Of a stretch of 36,831 nt of DNA, positions 26,910 to 36,432 are shown one piece after another. The DNA is taken from assembly GCA_946409435.1 (NCBI GenBank), contig CAMJWJ010000012.1, positions 1-36,831 on the forward strand, in the 5' to 3' direction. Both the position numbers and the translations under genes were made by a program. The notes below the pieces were generated by a model. That model saw nothing but the letters and a program-made list of their open reading frames with translations, was not told where the DNA came from and did not search any database. Source of the DNA: an uncultured Prevotella sp. (GTDB lineage Bacteria; Bacteroidota; Bacteroidia; Bacteroidales; Bacteroidaceae). How positions within the stretch are numbered: position 1 is the first letter of the stretch; each line of letters begins with the position of its first letter.

Positions 26910-27596
26910 TTATAACAATTCTTTCAAATCAGTAATGATACGGTCAGGCACGGTCTCGTCAACAGGAGCATCAGTCCATTGTTCACCTCGTAACCAAACG
27001 GTGCGACAACCCACCTGACGGGCTGGCATAATGTCGCTTCCGAAACTGTCACCGACCACCGTTACAGCATCAGGCTCACACCCCAGACGGTCAACAGCCA
27101 GCCGGAAGATCTGAGGGTCGGGCTTGCGCACTCCGACGACAGCACTCTCAACTACATGGCTGAACAGTCCGTCGAGGCGGAACTCACGCAACACGGTCTG
27201 CAGATTACCATAGTAGTTGCTGACCAGTGCCAGCGGATAGCGCTCGTGTAACGTCATCAGCACGTCTCGGCTATGAGCCATATGCTGTACCGTTTGTTCG
27301 TAGACCATATCAACAAGCTGACTGATGTATTGCGGCTGTCCTACCCTTTCAAGCTGCAGGCTTAGTTTAATGAGCAGTGTCCTGTGAAACGTATCCTCAG
27401 GTATCACTACGCCTGGCTGGGCCATGTAACGCTCGGCGTAGACGTAAGCTTCGCGAAACGTAGCCTCGTCTGCCGGCACGCCGGTCTCCTTCCAACAGCG
27501 CCACAGGACCTGTCCCCAATGGTTGCCACCCGTATCGAGCGTGCCGCCATAGTCGAAGATGTACGCCTTTATATCATTATCTATCTGATGTCTCAT
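26910..27596 (-). CDS. HAD family hydrolase
   Basis: IKAYIFDYGGTLDTGG, LALVSNYYG, VGVRKPDPQIF, TVVGDSFGSDI: HAD motifs I-IV. Confidence 0.9.
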   Translation of the reverse strand: MRHQIDNDIKAYIFDYGGTLDTGGNHWGQVLWRCWKETGVPADEATFREAYVYAERYMAQPGVVIPEDTFHRTLLIKLSLQLERVGQPQYISQLVDMVYEQTVQHMAHSRDVLMTLHERYPLALVSNYYGNLQTVLREFRLDGLFSHVVESAVVGVRKPDPQIFRLAVDRLGCEPDAVTVVGDSFGSDIMPARQVGCRTVWLRGEQWTDAPVDETVPDRIITDLKELL

Positions 27597-28438
27597 TATT
27601 GTCTCATTATTGTCTCGTACTTCTCACCTCTTATTATATCTCTCACCCTCGCAGCAATGGCTACTGCAGCTTCTTCCCTGCATCGTGAGAAAGTCGGCCA
27701 GTCGTTGAGGTCTATCAGCACCGACTGACCGTCGGGACGAATGATACAGTCGCCGCCATAGACATCCAGATGGATAATTGCCGCAGCCTCGTCCATTAGC
27801 TCGTGCAGCCGTACGGCATCATACGCATAATGATGAGGACGCCCGTTCCGGGCCTCGTCAGGAAACTTCCAGTCACCGTCGTCGCCAGGATAGTAGTAAC
27901 GGAAGAAGTCGGTGCCGCGGACACCATAGAACTTGACCAAATCGCCCGAGACGTGAGCCCTGACTTCAGTCACAAACACGCCACGAGCCATCATCTCATC
28001 GCTCTTGCGACAGGCTTCCTCGTAGTCCGCAGCGTACTGCACATCCTGTTCCGTCTCGCTGCTGCCGTAGCCGCGCTTCACCCAGTAACCATCATCGCCT
28101 ATCCGTGGGGGGACGGGCACATCCATTCCTTCCAGGATGCTCATCTGTACGTTTCGCATGTTACACAGCATGACGCTTGCCGTACAATTGACCACGGGTA
28201 TCTGCTCGCGTTCAAAATTTCCCAGCCAGTTCAGGGTGTCCTGCTTGCGCCCCATCGACACATAGGCATCAGCCTCAACAATGTCGCGAGGTATGTCTTC
28301 CACCACAATGTCCGCACACTTATAGCCCATCAGCTGCAACTGGCGACGAACAGCCGCCAGTATTGCCATGTCCTTACCCACGCTGTTAGGCGAGAATCGG
28401 GAAGCCCTTGCAATAAATGAAATCGTCGTCTGGCTCAT
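27596..28438 (-). CDS. ATP-grasp-like (RimK/glutathione-synthetase-like) protein
   Basis: YWVKRGYGSSETEQDV, VKFYGVRGTDFFRYYYPG, GDCIIRPDGQSVLIDLNDWPTFSRCR resemble ATP-grasp ligand-binding segments. Confidence 0.65.
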   Translation of the reverse strand: MSQTTISFIARASRFSPNSVGKDMAILAAVRRQLQLMGYKCADIVVEDIPRDIVEADAYVSMGRKQDTLNWLGNFEREQIPVVNCTASVMLCNMRNVQMSILEGMDVPVPPRIGDDGYWVKRGYGSSETEQDVQYAADYEEACRKSDEMMARGVFVTEVRAHVSGDLVKFYGVRGTDFFRYYYPGDDGDWKFPDEARNGRPHHYAYDAVRLHELMDEAAAIIHLDVYGGDCIIRPDGQSVLIDLNDWPTFSRCREEAAVAIAARVRDIIRGEKYETIMRQ

Positions 28439-28450
28439 CTTCTCCGTATA

Positions 28451-29713
28451 TCACTTCAAGGGGAGGTCTACCCAGAAACACGAGCCCTTACCGAATTCTG
28501 ACTCTATGCCGACCTTCCCATCTATACTGAGAGCCAGACTACGGCAGATACTCAGTCCGAGGCCTGTACCTGGCACAAAATCGTCGACCTTGACAAACCG
28601 TTCAAACAAGTGGTCATTACAATCTTTCTGTGCGATACCTCTTCCCGTATCACGAACCCATATCCGCAAGCTGTCGTTCCTGACATCATACCCTAACGTC
28701 ACGCTGCCCTCATCGGTAAACTTGATGGCATTGTCTACATACTGGTTCAGTATTTCGGAAAGCCTGCGTCGATCCGTCACCGGCATCGGGTCAACGGGTT
28801 TCAGTTCAGTCTGCAGTGTCAGTCCCTTGCTGGTGGCCTTTTCGCTGAAACGATCGGCCACCTCCGCCAGCAACTTGTTCAGTTCAAGACTCGCCATATT
28901 TGCAGCCTCGTCGCCAGCCTCCAGTTTCGACATGTTCAGCATGTCGTCAAAGAGTCTCAGCAGCTGCGCATTGTTCTGCTTAATCAGCGTCACTAACTGG
29001 TCGCGCTCCTCTGCCGTTTTCGCCATCGACAGCACTTCGCTGAACCCGACAATGGCATTGAGCGGCGTACGGATCTCATGACTGACATTTGCCAGGAAAG
29101 CCGACTTCAAGCGGTCGCTCTCTTCGGCATGGTTACGGGCGTCTATCAGCGCCTGCTCTATCTCCTTCTGACGGTCTATCCGCATAGTCGTCCCCACAAT
29201 GCTTACCACGTTGCCATTCAGGTCACGCTGGTCAACCGTAGCATATAGCTCGCCCCAATAGCAACGATCGCTATGAGGTATGCGCATCTTGTATTCCATG
29301 TGGAACTCATCCAGCGTTCCACTGATGAAGCCCTGCAGGCCACGGTCCAAGTCCTTACGGTATTCTGGCAGCAGGTGATCAATAACAACACTCAGCGATG
29401 TGCCAGGAGGCAGCGACAGGCTGTTAGACATGTCACGATAGTCACTCTCAAAAGAAACCGTTAGCGTAGGCATGTCAAGACGCCACACCGACAACTTCAT
29501 CGTCTTCATCACCAAGTCGTACTCTATAGTGTGGCCTTTCACTTTTGCCAGATATTCCAGCTGGCGCTTCTGCCTGTGTATGTTACGCAGCTGGACATAA
29601 ATGAAAAAGAGTGCCAGCACAACCAGTGGTACAGCTATGATCCATACCAGAATATCAAGGCGTAACAGGTAGCCAAGATACATGAGAAATAACACTTTCA
29701 TCGTCGCCATCAA
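28451..29713 (-). CDS. Membrane-bound sensor histidine kinase (PAS-like, HisKA, HATPase)
   Basis: FLANVSHEIRTPLNAIVGFSEVL H-box; VDNAIKFTDEG N-box; VRDTGRGI; GTGLGLSICRSL; N-terminal TM segment. Confidence 0.95.
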   Translation of the reverse strand: MMATMKVLFLMYLGYLLRLDILVWIIAVPLVVLALFFIYVQLRNIHRQKRQLEYLAKVKGHTIEYDLVMKTMKLSVWRLDMPTLTVSFESDYRDMSNSLSLPPGTSLSVVIDHLLPEYRKDLDRGLQGFISGTLDEFHMEYKMRIPHSDRCYWGELYATVDQRDLNGNVVSIVGTTMRIDRQKEIEQALIDARNHAEESDRLKSAFLANVSHEIRTPLNAIVGFSEVLSMAKTAEERDQLVTLIKQNNAQLLRLFDDMLNMSKLEAGDEAANMASLELNKLLAEVADRFSEKATSKGLTLQTELKPVDPMPVTDRRRLSEILNQYVDNAIKFTDEGSVTLGYDVRNDSLRIWVRDTGRGIAQKDCNDHLFERFVKVDDFVPGTGLGLSICRSLALSIDGKVGIESEFGKGSCFWVDLPLK

Positions 29714-29737
29714 GGATTATGTTTGCTCGTATGGCTG

Positions 29738-29990
29738 CAAAGTTACGAAAAAACGAGAGAAGAGCAAAATAAATTTATTTATTTTTTCTTCCGAGTCCTC
29801 AGTAAGTTCGTCACGGAGTGACAAAGTTACGAAAAAACGAGAGAAGAGCAAAATAAATTTATTTATTTTTTCTTCCGAGTCCTCAGTAAGTTCGTCACGG
29901 AGTGACAAAGTTACAAAAAACGAGAGAAGAGCAAAATAAATTTACTTATTTTTTCTTCGAGTGCATAGTAACGTTGCCACAGAGTGGCAT
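29738..29990 (-). repeat. 84-bp tandem repeat array, each clear unit carrying a minus-strand promoter motif
   Basis: Units start at 29738, 29822 and 29906 (third diverged). Minus-strand TTTTG-N19-TAACTTTG in units 1 and 2; spacer 18 in unit 3. Confidence 0.92.
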
Positions 29991-30046
29991 TGTTTCGTAA
30001 AATGTACTTTCGCTCGACAATAAAAACAAAAAAAATGTTTTTTTGT

Positions 30047-30077
30047 TTTGTATTGTTCTCGCTTATTCGTACCTTTG
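30047..30077 (+). promoter_or_regulatory. Promoter of the rlmL-like gene (TTTG-N19-TACCTTTG)
   Basis: -33 at 30047-30050, -7 at 30070-30077, spacer 19 nt. Confidence 0.8.
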
Positions 30078-30101
30078 CAACAGATTTCTATATAATACAT
30101 A

Positions 30102-31646
30102 ATGACACAACAATTTGAAATGATCGCCAAGACATTCATGGGCTTGGAACCCGTCTTGGCGAAGGAACTGACCGCTTTGGGCGCCAGCGATGTGCAACCT
30201 GGACGTAGAATGGTTTCGTTCACTGGCGACAAAGAGCTGTTATACCGCGCCAATTTCCAACTTCACACCGCTATTCGTATCTTAAAACCCATCAAGCACT
30301 TCCATGCGCTGTCGGCCGACGACGTCTATGAGGCTGTCAAGGACGTTGACTGGAGCCAGTATCTTGCACTTGACAAGACCTTTGCGGTCGACTCGGTGGT
30401 ATTCTCCGACGAGTTCCGCCACTCGAAATTCGTCGCCTACAAGGTCAAGGATGCCATCGTAGACCAGTTCCGCGAGAAGACTGGCCAGCGGCCTAACATC
30501 AGCATATCGAACCCCGACATCCGGCTGCACATCCATATTGCAGAGGATGACTGCACGCTCTCGCTGGACTCCAGCGGTGAGTCGCTGCACCGCCGCGGCT
30601 ACCGGCAGGAGTCCGTGGAGGCACCGCTGAATGAGGTGCTGGCCGCCGGCATGATACTGATGACCGGATGGAACGGCGACACCGACTTCATTGACCCCAT
30701 GTGCGGCAGCGGCACGTTGTTGGTCGAGGCGGCACTGATAGCCCACAACATGGCCCCTGGTTTGTTCCGCAAGGAATATGCCTTTGAGAAATGGCCCGAC
30801 TTCGATGCCGACCTTTTCGACCAGATATACAATGACGACTCCAAGGAGCGTGAGTTCAAGCACCACATCTACGGTTACGACGTCGACATCAAGGCTGTCA
30901 ACACTGCCCGTCTGAATGTGAAAGCAGCAGGACTCAGTGCCGACATCACCGTTGCCGAGCAGGACTTCAAGGACTTCACACAGCCTAAGGAGAAGAGCAT
31001 CATGGTGACCAACCCGCCCTACGGCGAGCGCATCTCTACCCCCGATCTGCTGGGCACGTACAAAATGATTGGTGAGCGGCTGAAGCACCAGTTCATCGGC
31101 AATGATGCCTGGATCCTGAGCTACCGAGAAGAGTGCTTCGACCAGATAGGCCTAAAGCCCAGCATCAAGATTCCCGTGTACAATGGTTCGTTGGAATGTG
31201 AGTTCCGCAAGTATCAGATGTTCGACGGCAAGATGCGTGAGTTCCGCTCCGAAGGTGGTGTCGTCAAGACGGAGGAAGAGAAGCGCCAGATGGCTGAGCG
31301 CCGCCGTTTCAAGCAGAACCGTGAGTTCAAGAAACGCCTTGACGAACAGGAGGAGAATGCCGAGGCGGACATTCGTTCCTTTAAGTTCCGCTCGTTAGAG
31401 AAAAAGGAGACACGTTCCAGGGATGCCCGAGACGCTTACGACTCCAGGGAAACTAAAGGTTCCAAGGGATTCAGGGATTCCAGAGATTCCAAAGGTTTCA
31501 GAGATTCCAAAGGTTTCAGAGACTCCAAAGGTTTCAGAGATTCCAAGGACTCAAGATACTCCAAGGACTCGAGGAAGTTCAATAAGGGCGGCCGTGATTT
31601 TGGCAAGAAGAATAATCATAGATTCCACGACGATGAAGACGATTAA
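30102..31646 (+). CDS. rlmL: THUMP-domain class I SAM-dependent RNA methyltransferase (RlmL/YcbY-like)
   Basis: DFIDPMCGSGTLLVEAALIAHNMAPG and MVTNPPYGERI motifs; charged repetitive C-terminal tail. Confidence 0.88.
   Translation: MTQQFEMIAKTFMGLEPVLAKELTALGASDVQPGRRMVSFTGDKELLYRANFQLHTAIRILKPIKHFHALSADDVYEAVKDVDWSQYLALDKTFAVDSVVFSDEFRHSKFVAYKVKDAIVDQFREKTGQRPNISISNPDIRLHIHIAEDDCTLSLDSSGESLHRRGYRQESVEAPLNEVLAAGMILMTGWNGDTDFIDPMCGSGTLLVEAALIAHNMAPGLFRKEYAFEKWPDFDADLFDQIYNDDSKEREFKHHIYGYDVDIKAVNTARLNVKAAGLSADITVAEQDFKDFTQPKEKSIMVTNPPYGERISTPDLLGTYKMIGERLKHQFIGNDAWILSYREECFDQIGLKPSIKIPVYNGSLECEFRKYQMFDGKMREFRSEGGVVKTEEEKRQMAERRRFKQNREFKKRLDEQEENAEADIRSFKFRSLEKKETRSRDARDAYDSRETKGSKGFRDSRDSKGFRDSKGFRDSKGFRDSKDSRYSKDSRKFNKGGRDFGKKNNHRFHDDEDD
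31474..31562 (+). repeat. 18-bp in-frame tandem repeat coding KGFRDS in the rlmL-like tail
   Basis: AAAGGTTTCAGAGAYTCC at 31491-31508, 31509-31526 and 31527-31544, with degenerate flanking copies. Confidence 0.9.
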
Positions 31647-33855
31647 TACCCTGTCGCTACTACTGCTACTGCTTATCATTCCCGTTTTGCCTATGACTGC
31701 CCAGGAAAAGAAGTTGTTTACCCTCGAAGACCTGAACTTCGGCGGCTACAACTACCGCAACCTGCAACCCGAGAATAAGTGGCTGACATGGTGGGGCGAC
31801 GAACTGATACGCACCGACGTTGAGGCGTGCTACACCATTGACAAGAAGACTGGCCGCGAGACGGTACTCTTTACCCTCGACGACATCAACAAATGGGCTG
31901 GCAGCAATGAGGATGAGAACCGCTACGTGCGCCATCTGATGAACGCCACCTTCCCCTATGCCGACCAGCCGTTGGTGGCTGTCGGCAACAAGCAGGCCTA
32001 TATCCTGGTCGACTTCAAGAAACATCAGATCGTATGGCAGGACAGCATTTCCGGACAGGATGCCAACGACTGGAACAAGACATCGCGGGCTACTGCCTAC
32101 GTCAAGGGCTGGCAGCTCTATGTGACTGATGCCGAAGGCCATAAGCACCAGCTGACCACCGACGGCAACCGCGAAACGGTCTACGGCAAGAGCGTTCACC
32201 GCAACGAGTTCGGCATTGAGAAGGGGACATTCTGGAGTCCCGACGGCCAGCGGCTGGCTTTCTACCGCATGGACCAGAGCATGGTAGCCGACTATCCGCA
32301 GGTAGACCTCTTCCCAAGAGAAGCCACCTACGAGCCAGACAAATATCCGATGGCCGGCATGACCTCACACAAGGTCACCGTGGGTGTCTACGACATGACC
32401 ACCGGACACACCGTCTACCTGAAGACACCAGTATCGAAGGACACCGAGGCGGTGATTAGCGGTACCTCTGCCGACAACCTGCCCGCCTACTTCACCAACA
32501 TCGCATGGAGTCCCGACAGTAAGACCATCTATATGTTTGAGGTCAACCGCGACCAGAATGACTGCCGCCTGGTGAGCTACGATGCCGTAAGCGGCGAGCG
32601 GCTTGCAGAGCTGTATCGCGAGACGAGCGAGAAGTACGTTGAACCGCTCCACCCCATCCAGTTCTTGCCGTGGGATGCCGACAAGTTTGTCATACTGAGT
32701 CAGCGCGACGGTTACCGGCACCTTTATTTATATAATAAGGAGGGACAACTGCTGAGCCAGCTTACCAGCGGTCCGTGGGTGGTACAGGAGGTGTTAGGGT
32801 TTAACGAGAAACAGAGGAGCATCCTCATCACCTCCAATGAAGCCAACCCCATCCAGCACAACACCTACGCCGTCAACGTCAAGACGGGCAAGCGCACCCT
32901 GCTTGACAACGGGCGCGGTTCCCACCGTGCCGTACCATCTACTTCTGGAGAGTGGATATACGACAAGTACACGGAGCCTGACGTGCCGCGCAATATCGAC
33001 ATCGTCAATGTGAAGACAGGCAAGGGGCAGCGTCTGCTCACTGCCGAAGACCCGTGGAAAGACTATCAGCAACCTATCTTCGAGAGTGGCACCATCAAGG
33101 CTGCCGACGGCACCACCGATCTCTACTACCGCATGGTGAAGCCCAACGACTTCGACGCTACGAAGAAGTATCCCACCGTGGTGTACGTCTACGGCGGTCC
33201 TCATGCCCACAACGTCGAGGCTGCCTGGCACTGGTACAGCCGCTCGTGGGAGACCTATATGGCACAGAAGGGCTACGTGCTGTTCATCCTCGACAACCGA
33301 GGCAGCGAGAGCCGTGGCCGTGACTTTGAGCAGGCCACTTTCCGCCAGTTAGGGCAGGTGGAGATGCAGGACCAGATGAAGGGCGTAGAGTTTCTGAAAT
33401 CCCTGCCATACGTCGATGCCGACAGACTGGGTGTCCACGGCTGGTCGTTCGGTGGATTCATGACCATCTCGCTCATGCTCAACTACCCCGATACGTTCAA
33501 GGTCGGTGTGGCTGGTGGCCCCGTCATCGACTGGAAGTGGTACGAGGTAATGTATGGCGAGCGGTACATGGACACCCCCGAGCAGAACCCCGAGGGCTAT
33601 GCCAAGGCCAGTCTGCTCGACAAGGCCAGCAACCTGAAAGGCCGTCTGCAGGTCATCACGGGCTACAACGACAACACCGTAGTGCCGCAGCATTGCCTGT
33701 CGTTCCTCGACGCCTGTGTGAAGGCTGGCACGCAGCCCGACTTTTTCGCCTACCCCGGCGAGGAGCACAACATGCGCGGCCATGCATCGGTTCACCTGCA
33801 CGAGCGAATCACCCGCTACTTTGAGGACTATTTGAAATTGAAAATTGAAAATTGA
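31633..33855 (+). CDS. S9 family peptidase (dipeptidyl peptidase IV-like)
   Basis: Signal peptide MKTINTLSLLLLLLIIPVLPMTAQ at 31633; YVYGGPHAHNV; HGWSFGGFMT catalytic Ser; EEHNMRGHASVHLHERI. Confidence 0.93.
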   Translation: MKTINTLSLLLLLLIIPVLPMTAQEKKLFTLEDLNFGGYNYRNLQPENKWLTWWGDELIRTDVEACYTIDKKTGRETVLFTLDDINKWAGSNEDENRYVRHLMNATFPYADQPLVAVGNKQAYILVDFKKHQIVWQDSISGQDANDWNKTSRATAYVKGWQLYVTDAEGHKHQLTTDGNRETVYGKSVHRNEFGIEKGTFWSPDGQRLAFYRMDQSMVADYPQVDLFPREATYEPDKYPMAGMTSHKVTVGVYDMTTGHTVYLKTPVSKDTEAVISGTSADNLPAYFTNIAWSPDSKTIYMFEVNRDQNDCRLVSYDAVSGERLAELYRETSEKYVEPLHPIQFLPWDADKFVILSQRDGYRHLYLYNKEGQLLSQLTSGPWVVQEVLGFNEKQRSILITSNEANPIQHNTYAVNVKTGKRTLLDNGRGSHRAVPSTSGEWIYDKYTEPDVPRNIDIVNVKTGKGQRLLTAEDPWKDYQQPIFESGTIKAADGTTDLYYRMVKPNDFDATKKYPTVVYVYGGPHAHNVEAAWHWYSRSWETYMAQKGYVLFILDNRGSESRGRDFEQATFRQLGQVEMQDQMKGVEFLKSLPYVDADRLGVHGWSFGGFMTISLMLNYPDTFKVGVAGGPVIDWKWYEVMYGERYMDTPEQNPEGYAKASLLDKASNLKGRLQVITGYNDNTVVPQHCLSFLDACVKAGTQPDFFAYPGEEHNMRGHASVHLHERITRYFEDYLKLKIEN

Positions 33856-33865
33856 AAATTGAATA
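33831..33865. repeat. Heptanucleotide tandem repeat (TTGAAAA), about 5 units
   Basis: tttgaaa ttgaaaa ttgaaaa ttgaaaa ttgaata; covers the final codons of the S9 peptidase (LKLKIEN*). Confidence 0.92.
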
Positions 33866-33907
33866 ATTAGCCACCGCCACCAATACGGTGACCAAAATAC
33901 TACCGCC

Positions 33908-35137
33908 ATGAAAGAAGAACAGATATTAGTACGCATCACGGGTCAGGACCGCCCGGGACTGACAGCCAGCATCATGGGTATACTGGCCCGCTACGACGCT
34001 CAGATATTGGACATCGGTCAGGCCGACATCCACTCTACCCTCTCGCTGGGCATCCTCATCCGTATGGACGAGATGAAGAGCGGACTGGCCATGAAGGAAC
34101 TGCTGTTCAAGGCCACCGAGCTGGGCGTCAACATCGGCTTCTCGCCCATCACCGACGATGAATACGAGGACTGGGTGGGCCATCAGGGCAAGAACCGCTA
34201 CATCCTCATGGTGCTGGGACGTCAGTTAGAGGCACGACAGATAGAGGGTGCCACCCGCATTCTGGCTGACCAGGGACTGAACATCGACAGCATCCTCCGT
34301 CTGACAGGCCGCAAGAGCATCAAGCAGCTCAACCAGCACACCCGTGCCTGCATCCAGTTCTCGCTGCGCGGCGAGCCGACCAACCGCCAGGAGATGCAGT
34401 CGAAGCTCATGCAGCTGTCGCAGGAGATGGAGATAGACTTCTCCTTCCAGCGCGACGACATGTTCCGTCGCATGCGCCGTCTCATCTGTTTCGATATGGA
34501 CTCGACGCTCATCCAGACGGAGTGCATCGACGAACTGGCCGAGCGCAACGGCGTGGGTGCCGAGGTGCGGGCCATCACCGAGAGTGCCATGCGCGGCGAG
34601 ATAGACTTCAAGGAGAGTTTTACACGGCGCGTGGCCCTGCTGAAGGGACTGGATGTCAGCGTCATGCAGGACATTGCCGAGCACCTGCCCATCACCGAGG
34701 GGGCAGACCGGCTGATGCGCGTGCTGAAGACCTGTGGCTACAAGATAGCCATCCTCTCCGGCGGATTCACCTACTTCGGCGAGTACCTACAGCGCCGCTA
34801 CGGCATCGACTACGTCTACGCCAACGAGCTGGAGATTGGCGACGACGGCAAACTGACGGGACGCTACGTCGGCGAGATCGTCGACGGTCACCGTAAGGCC
34901 GAGCTGCTGAAGCTCATCGCCCAGGTGGAGAAGGTCAACCTGGCGCAGACCATTGCCGTCGGTGATGGTGCCAACGACCTGCCCATGATCAGCGAGGCTG
35001 GCCTCGGCATCGCTTTCCATGCCAAGCCCCGCGTGGTGGCTAACGCCAAGCAGTCAATCAACACCATCGGACTGGACGGTGTGCTCTATTTCCTCGGTTT
35101 CAAGGACTCTTATCTCGGCGAACAAGGCAAACTGTAA
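33908..35137 (+). CDS. serB: Phosphoserine phosphatase with N-terminal ACT domains
   Basis: ITGQDRPGLTASIMGIL (ACT); ICFDMDSTLIQTECIDELA; ILSGGFTYFGEYL; AVGDGANDLPMI. Confidence 0.95.
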   Translation: MKEEQILVRITGQDRPGLTASIMGILARYDAQILDIGQADIHSTLSLGILIRMDEMKSGLAMKELLFKATELGVNIGFSPITDDEYEDWVGHQGKNRYILMVLGRQLEARQIEGATRILADQGLNIDSILRLTGRKSIKQLNQHTRACIQFSLRGEPTNRQEMQSKLMQLSQEMEIDFSFQRDDMFRRMRRLICFDMDSTLIQTECIDELAERNGVGAEVRAITESAMRGEIDFKESFTRRVALLKGLDVSVMQDIAEHLPITEGADRLMRVLKTCGYKIAILSGGFTYFGEYLQRRYGIDYVYANELEIGDDGKLTGRYVGEIVDGHRKAELLKLIAQVEKVNLAQTIAVGDGANDLPMISEAGLGIAFHAKPRVVANAKQSINTIGLDGVLYFLGFKDSYLGEQGKL

Positions 35138-35149
35138 AACAGTAGTAAG

Positions 35150-36268
35150 ATGATTATAGGTATTGAGGCACAGCGGATATTCCGCAAGAACAAGCATGGC
35201 ATGGACTATGTCGTGCTGCAGGAAATCAAGGAACTGCAGCAGATGGACACCACCGATGAATACTACGTGTTCGTCAAGCCCGGCGAGGACCGCTGTGTCA
35301 CAAGTACCAAGAACGTACATGTGGTGGAACTCAGTTGTCCCTCCTATCCGCTGTGGGAGCAGTGGGCGCTGCCACGTGCCGCCAAGAAGTACGGTGTACA
35401 ACTGCTGCACTGCACGAGCAACACGGCTCCCATCTGGTGCAACATACCGCTGGTACTGACGCTCCACGACATCATCTTCCTTGAGCCGCGCGACAAGCAG
35501 AACCACTCGCTCTACCAGAACATGGGGTGGCTGTACCGCCGGCTCGTCGTCCCCCGCATACTGGACAAGTGCCGCCGCATCATTACCGTGTCGAACTTCG
35601 AGATGCAGAACATCATCACGAAGCTGCACATCCCCCGCGAACGGATGGCTATGATATACAACGGCTACAACGACTGGTTCCGCCCCATGACTGACACCAA
35701 GGGTGTGCAGCGAAAGTACATCGGTGAGGACGGCTACTTCTTCTTCCTCGGCAACACCGACCCGAAGAAGAACACCGAGCGCACGCTGGTGGCCTACGCG
35801 AAATACCTCAGCCAGTCGGCCGTGAAGCGCAACCTGCTGATGGCCGACCTCGACCGTGACTACCTCGACGGCATCATCCAGCGCAACGGCATTGAGATAA
35901 TCCGTGAAAAGATTGTCATGCCGGGCTACATCGTCAACAGCGACCTGCCCTACGTCTACAATGCCGCCTTTGCCTTCCTTTACACGTCGCTCCGCGAGAG
36001 TTTCGGCATCCCGCTGCTCGAAGCCATGGCCTGCGGCACCCCCGTCATCACCAGCAACACGTCGTCCATGCCCGAGATTGGCGGCCCGGACGCTATCCTC
36101 GTCAATCCCGAGAGCAGCGACGAGATAGCCGCCATGATGCTACGCTTAGAGCGCGACGCAGACTTCCGAAAGCAGCAACAGCTATTAGGTCCGCAGCGCG
36201 CCAGCCTCTTCTCGTGGCGCAAGACCACCGAACAGCTGCTGGAGGTGTACAGAGCAGTCAACCTATAA
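35150..36268 (+). CDS. Glycosyltransferase family 4
   Basis: MIIGIEAQRIFRKNKHGMDYV; FFLGNTDPKKN; SLRESFGIPLLEAMACGTPVITSNTSSMPEI. Confidence 0.93.
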   Translation: MIIGIEAQRIFRKNKHGMDYVVLQEIKELQQMDTTDEYYVFVKPGEDRCVTSTKNVHVVELSCPSYPLWEQWALPRAAKKYGVQLLHCTSNTAPIWCNIPLVLTLHDIIFLEPRDKQNHSLYQNMGWLYRRLVVPRILDKCRRIITVSNFEMQNIITKLHIPRERMAMIYNGYNDWFRPMTDTKGVQRKYIGEDGYFFFLGNTDPKKNTERTLVAYAKYLSQSAVKRNLLMADLDRDYLDGIIQRNGIEIIREKIVMPGYIVNSDLPYVYNAAFAFLYTSLRESFGIPLLEAMACGTPVITSNTSSMPEIGGPDAILVNPESSDEIAAMMLRLERDADFRKQQQLLGPQRASLFSWRKTTEQLLEVYRAVNL

Positions 36269-36398
36269 CACGCAGTATCCTAAGTCAGCCGAGCAAAAGT
36301 AAGATTATTCTGCATGGAAATGTGACAAATGGTACGGAATCTCCGTTAAACTTTGTAGATTTTTCGGGCGGGATGGCGAAAAATTGCTAAATGTTTCG

Positions 36399-36406
36399 TA
36401 TCTTTG
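36399..36406 (+). promoter_or_regulatory. Candidate -7 element TATCTTTG upstream of the antitoxin-like gene
   Basis: Matches TAnnTTTG 26 nt before the ATG; no clear -33. Confidence 0.45.
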
Positions 36407-36432
36407 GGCTGTATTTATAAATCGACGACGTT

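Noticed and set aside
29682-29939. 85-aa plus-strand ORF with 28-aa repeats
   Set aside because: Open frame is a by-product of the 84-bp repeats, which are better explained as promoter-bearing units on the minus strand.
31423-31632. N-terminal extension of the S9 peptidase ORF
   Set aside because: It is the alternative frame of the rlmL-like repeats; a proper signal peptide begins at 31633.
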